DNA from: Hirundichthys speculiger
Lineage: Eukaryota > Chordata > Actinopteri > Beloniformes > Exocoetidae
Assembly (NCBI GenBank): GCA_018398805.1
Contig: JAGFBZ010000178.1
Location: 248,001 to 312,000, forward strand
Reading direction: 5' to 3'
Length of the DNA: 64,000 nt
A program made the position numbers and the translations under genes. The first letter of the stretch is position 1; each line of letters starts with the position of its first letter. This document shows, in pieces, positions 60,646-64,000 of this stretch. Below the pieces are notes generated by a model. That model was not told the origin of the DNA and made no database searches. It saw only the letters and a list, made by a program, of their open reading frames with translations.

Positions 60646-63600
60646 ATATATATATATATGTGGCTTTGAGAGGTAATTCTTGCAAAAGTTGACCTGTCTC
60701 AGCGTAGTCAAAAGATTGCTGTTAGCCTGCCTTAATGTGCTCAGTCTTTGGGTGATGTTGATTATTCAGGGGGAAGAGGTTGGTTAAAATTAGCTCCATC
60801 AGTTGATCAACCTCTATTTTACACCGCCACAGCACACTTGTCTTTTAAATATGAATTACGAACATGCAGACTGGCCAGAAATAAGTATGTCACCTTAATT
60901 CAACTAAGCAAATGGGTCAGAACCTCCCATTGGACCAGAAGTGCAGTAATTAATGTGTTTCAGCTGACTGCGAGTTGTTTAATTCTAACTGATGCAGTGA
61001 GCAGCTTCTCAATCTTTAAAGGGCTTATATTATGCTTTTCCTGACTTTCAGGGTTTCAAAATTGTCTTAAACAATTTTGTTTAAGACAAAATTTTTATTG
61101 TCAGTATAAAAATGACACTTTTTAGGCTGTCATTTTCAGAGGCTCACAATTTATTAAGCAATAAAAGTTCTGAAAGAGCAGTGGCACTAGGGGCTTTTTT
61201 TTTTTTCTTCTCTCAAACCGACTGCTTACACAAACATTAATGACATCTGCAGACTGGTCCTCTAAAGTCCTAATGTGCAGTTCCACCAAGCCCATGCATC
61301 CATCAGCCCTGCCTCCCTTAGACAGCTCAGTTCAATCTTAATCCCTGAAGAGAAATTCTATCTTGCAGGATCTGTCATTATTTAGATTTCATCCAAGAGT
61401 CATCGTAGATGGTTCCAGCTGTGTTCAGGAAGGATCTCCTGTAGCGTCTGTGCTGCAGCAGATCTGAAGAAACCTCTGACTGAAGACGCTGTTGTTCAAT
61501 CACAACAGTGAAGACGATGCTCGGGGTTGTCTGATTTGTTTTTCATTTTGTGAAGCATTTTTCTTTGCATTATTAGCTCCAGAACAGAGCCAGCCTTCTT
61601 TATCAGTTCAGTGTTTTTAAGTCACTGACTCTGATGCTGCTCCACCAACGGATGACTGCAGATAAGACTCAACTCTCAACAACTGACTCATTATAGATAT
61701 ACAGTATTTTGTTGCAAACACCAAAGAACCTAAGCTGCTCTGTTTCTTCTAATAAGCAGCATCAGTGATGCGTCTCCAGTCCAGTCTGTTGTCCAGGTGA
61801 ACACTGAGATATTTATACTCCACCACTTCTTCTCCCACAATGGAAATAATGTTTGACTCATTCCTGTTTCTCCCAAAATCCAACAATCATCTCCTTTGTC
61901 TTGTTCATATTCAAGATGAGATGACTGTCCCACACCACAAAGTGGTCCACCAGTTCTCTGTACTCTAGTCTGTTGTCCATCACTGATTCACCCCACAACT
62001 GCAGAGTCATCTGAGTGTTTCTGCAGATGTCAGGACTCTAGGCTGGTGCTAGACGTCTGAGGTGTCCAGGCTGAAAAGGAGCGGTGTGACAAAGTGGTTA
62101 CCTGCTCTGACACTTGAGCCGCATACCTCTTTCCCACAAGTGGTGAGAGTACAGTCCTCTGTGGTGCTCCTGTGCTGCTGACCACCTGCTTAGACACACA
62201 ACCATTCAGTCTCACAAACTGGTCAGTGATCCAGGCGATTATAGGCAGCATCCACCTGTGTCTTCTGGAGTTTTTTACATTGTAAAGCAGGCTGAGTTGT
62301 GCCAAATGCACTGAAGAAACTGAAGAACAGGGTCCCAGCTGACAGTGGGTTTGCTGAAGCAGTTGCATCATGTCGTCTTCAACTCCAACCCCACGACGAC
62401 AAGCAAACTGCAGTTGTGGACCAGTAAAAGAGCCTCTCCTTGTTGGAACTGCTAAAACGTTATTAAAACCAGGAAGGACAGTATTAAATCATCATCTTGA
62501 AGGTCTTCCTGCTCTGAGTCCAGATTTACTGTGTTGTGGAGTGAGGGCTTCTGCAGGGCAAGAATAGCAGTGGATTAAGTGATACACCCATAATGCAAAC
62601 CTGCTGGGCTGGACTGAGATCTGAGTTTGCTTCAACTGGTTAGGTTGAGGTGGACTGGCCACCACAGAGGCCAGATCTTAACCCCTGTTAAGAATTTTGA
62701 GGATGAGTTGGAGAAGACGTGACTTGGCGGTCCAACTCTCACATCATCAGTTCAAGATGTTTGAGCAAAAGCAGCACAACTCAGGATGAAAGTGCACGCT
62801 GCGAGTTTGCATAAGATCATTGAAATGATGCCACAGCAGATGCAGGCCATGATCAAAACCAAAGGTGGTCCAATAAAATATCCACACAGCTTATGTCAGA
62901 TATGGCTAGATGTTTCGAGAAAACTGTCACTTTATGAGGACTCTACCACTACCTAATGCCCAGTTCTGCCTGAATGGCGAGTATCATACACCCACTGGTG
63001 CTGTCAGTCACTTTTGCAGACTCATCTGATTGAAGTGGAGAAGTGACCCGTGTCTGAATGACTGCACATAGTTACTTTTAATCCAATGAAGCCATTAAAG
63101 TTCACATATCTTGTCAGACTTGCATGCTGGAACATAAAAGCAGCGGTGCTGTTGTTATTAAGGACTGCAGGAGTATCAGGTCTAAAGAAGTCAGCAGAAG
63201 AAACAGGAAAAAAATGCAGAAAATGAGCTTTTATATGCTGTATATAAAGTAAAAGAACTTGGCTCCTACTGCTACTTTGAAATGACGTTTAAATAATCAA
63301 ATCATTGCTTAAAATGTACCTGTTTGCGAGTCAGAAATGGTCCTTTCATCCTAACAAGTCTACTTCAGGTGCTTGTTAAATCTAGCTTTGGATGTCTTTT
63401 GTTCTGGTTGGAGTTGTAAATGCAGAGATTTTACATGCTTGTAACATCTGAAATGCTTCTTCCACCCCTGATTGCTCTCCACGTGTTCAGAGACAGTTGT
63501 TTTCATGTGATAAAGACAGTTTATCCTCTGCAAGTTCTAAGGTTTCAGATATCAGGACATTTTAAAAACAAAATCTGATCTGGTCATTAAACACAGCCAG

Positions 63601-63835
63601 CAATGAACACGAGAGGTTACTGTCATTTAGGCAACAAAACTAACCCTAAAAGGGAAAGGTATTTGTTTTTGGTCCAGTATTCTCTTAATAATGATCTCTG
63701 TCACTACAGTGAACCAGACATTGATTTGTTCTCTCTTTCTGCTGTTGGTTTCTAACAGGAGACCTGGAAGCCTTTAAGAAGCAGGCCTTTGTGCTGAAGG
63801 AAGGAGTAGAATACAAAATAAAGATAAACTTTAAG
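50960..63835 (+). CDS. arhgdia: Rho GDP-dissociation inhibitor alpha (RhoGDI1), 3' end off the right edge
   Basis: Cytosolic chaperone that extracts prenylated Rho, Rac and Cdc42 from membranes and holds them in the GDP state. Coding exons in the window are 50960-51146, 56956-57039 and 63759-63835, joined in phase 1, 1 and 0 (116 codons of about 204 in the family). The first encodes the N-terminal regulatory arm ([48 protein letters not shown]), which folds as helices over the switch regions of the GTPase. The next two begin the immunoglobulin-like prenyl-binding domain ([20 protein letters not shown], then [15 protein letters not shown]). The ATG at 50960 lies 2 nt inside its exon. Introns of 5.2, 5.8 and 6.7 kb are filled with repeats. 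Confidence 0.96.
52408..53622 (+). mobile_element. hAT transposon, internally deleted, with BED-finger relic
   Basis: Ends TAGGGATG and CATCCCTA, flanked by gtaaaaat and gtaaaaaa (7 of 8). Inside (52870-53010) a plus-strand frame reads [16 protein letters not shown] then [14 protein letters not shown], like the C-terminal part of a BED zinc finger whose Cys pair has mutated. Two candidate stem regions with 'cgataac' motifs lie near each end. No transposase catalytic region remains. Confidence 0.65.
55480..56072 (+). mobile_element. L2-type LINE 3' end
   Basis: It shares the 'cctccacactgggag' block and the 'gtgctatataaataaagttt' end with the copies at 18 and 24 kb. It is in arhgdia intron 2. 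Confidence 0.7.
57926..58096 (-). other. Unidentified 57-codon exon-like segment
   Basis: The minus strand is open for 57 codons: [57 protein letters not shown], ending AAT|gtgagt. Base composition is coding-like (many G/C third positions) against AT-rich surroundings. A stop lies just upstream (TGA at 58099-58097). I do not recognise the family. Nearby 'ggtaccagtacc' text suggests transposon origin. Confidence 0.3.
59922..60329. mobile_element. hAT-type MITE (408 bp)
   Basis: It begins TAGTGTTGTTCCGATTCTGA and ends with the inverted ...GGTATCGGAATATCTCTA. The flanks gtctttac and gtatttac (7 of 8) are a likely target duplication. It lies in arhgdia intron 3. Confidence 0.7.
60571..60659. repeat. 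(AT)n microsatellite
   Basis: About 42 AT units, interrupted once by 'gatat' near 60642. It can form a long hairpin. Confidence 0.95.
61400..62371 (-). mobile_element. LINE reverse transcriptase relic
   Basis: On the minus strand 62250-62140 reads [20 protein letters not shown] then [11 protein letters not shown], the palm region of fish L2/Rex-like reverse transcriptases. Further down (61930-61730) are a [15 protein letters not shown] and a [15 protein letters not shown] segment in other frames. It is degraded and lacks both ends. Confidence 0.6.
62640..62890 (+). mobile_element. Tc1/mariner transposase C-terminal relic
   Basis: The plus strand encodes [13 protein letters not shown] at 62649-62690, the W-P-x-x-S/R-P-D-L-N-P signature next to the last catalytic residue of Tc1-like transposases. 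Frameshifts follow. Confidence 0.5.
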
Positions 63836-64000
63836 GTGAGGACTCATGTAGATATTGAATCTGTTGCTGTCTTTTAGGATTGAATGTTTGTCGGCGCTCC
63901 AACTGGAAATGACACCCAGTCGGCCCTCTCTGAGAGCAGTACAGGACATGTAGACTGTCATCTTCTTTACGCTCTCTTTAGCACGCCAGCTGCGTTATGT

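Noticed and set aside
60502..60711. 69-codon frame with IYIYIY run
   Set aside because: It is the AT microsatellite read as protein.

Overview
The window is vertebrate nuclear DNA, almost certainly from a ray-finned (teleost) fish. Genes are split by GT-AG introns. The intergenic and intronic DNA is crowded with fish-type Tc1/mariner, hAT, L2, L1 and RTE relics. The order alyref then arhgdia, both on the + strand, matches the neighbourhood of these genes in human 17q25 as I remember it.

Layout. (1) About 0.2-17.6 kb, minus strand: a multi-exon gene for a large secreted or membrane cadherin-repeat protein. I could join 21 exons from a signal-peptide exon at 17.6 kb to the left window edge, covering about 1,165 codons and ten complete cadherin repeats plus part of an eleventh. 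The 3' end lies outside the window. One junction is out of phase and one intron uses a GC donor. The introns hold MITEs, L1 and RTE fragments and a hAT element nested in a Tc1 copy. (2) 17.7-22.6 kb: intergenic, with L2 and hAT debris. (3) 22.6-27.5 kb, plus strand: a TATA-driven gene for a small secreted protein with HAE and PCxxC motifs of the cytidine-deaminase fold. It resembles the secreted AID/APOBEC-like deaminases (SNADs) reported from fishes. A second reading frame, encoding 16 basic 11-residue repeats, opens just before its stop codon. (4) 29.5-34.4 kb: partial tandem copies of the 5' half of that gene (TATA box, untranslated exons, signal-peptide exon) with no catalytic exon, mixed with a Tc1 element, a 761-bp inverted-repeat element and a possible solo LTR. 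(5) 38.9-40.8 kb, plus strand: complete six-exon alyref (mRNA export adaptor). (6) 41-45.5 kb: Tc1 and MITE fragments and weak exon-like signals on the minus strand. (7) 45.6 kb to the right edge, plus strand: arhgdia (RhoGDI alpha), with a CpG-rich untranslated first exon and three coding exons. The rest of the gene lies beyond the window. Its long introns carry a hAT element with a BED-finger-like relic, an L2 tail, a hAT MITE, a long AT microsatellite and LINE/mariner relics.

The genes are functionally unrelated. alyref and arhgdia are conserved housekeeping genes. The cadherin gene and the deaminase cluster look lineage-variable. The deaminase locus, with its frame break and orphan signal-peptide exons, is the most unusual part of the window. 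All calls come from reading the sequence; no database search was run.
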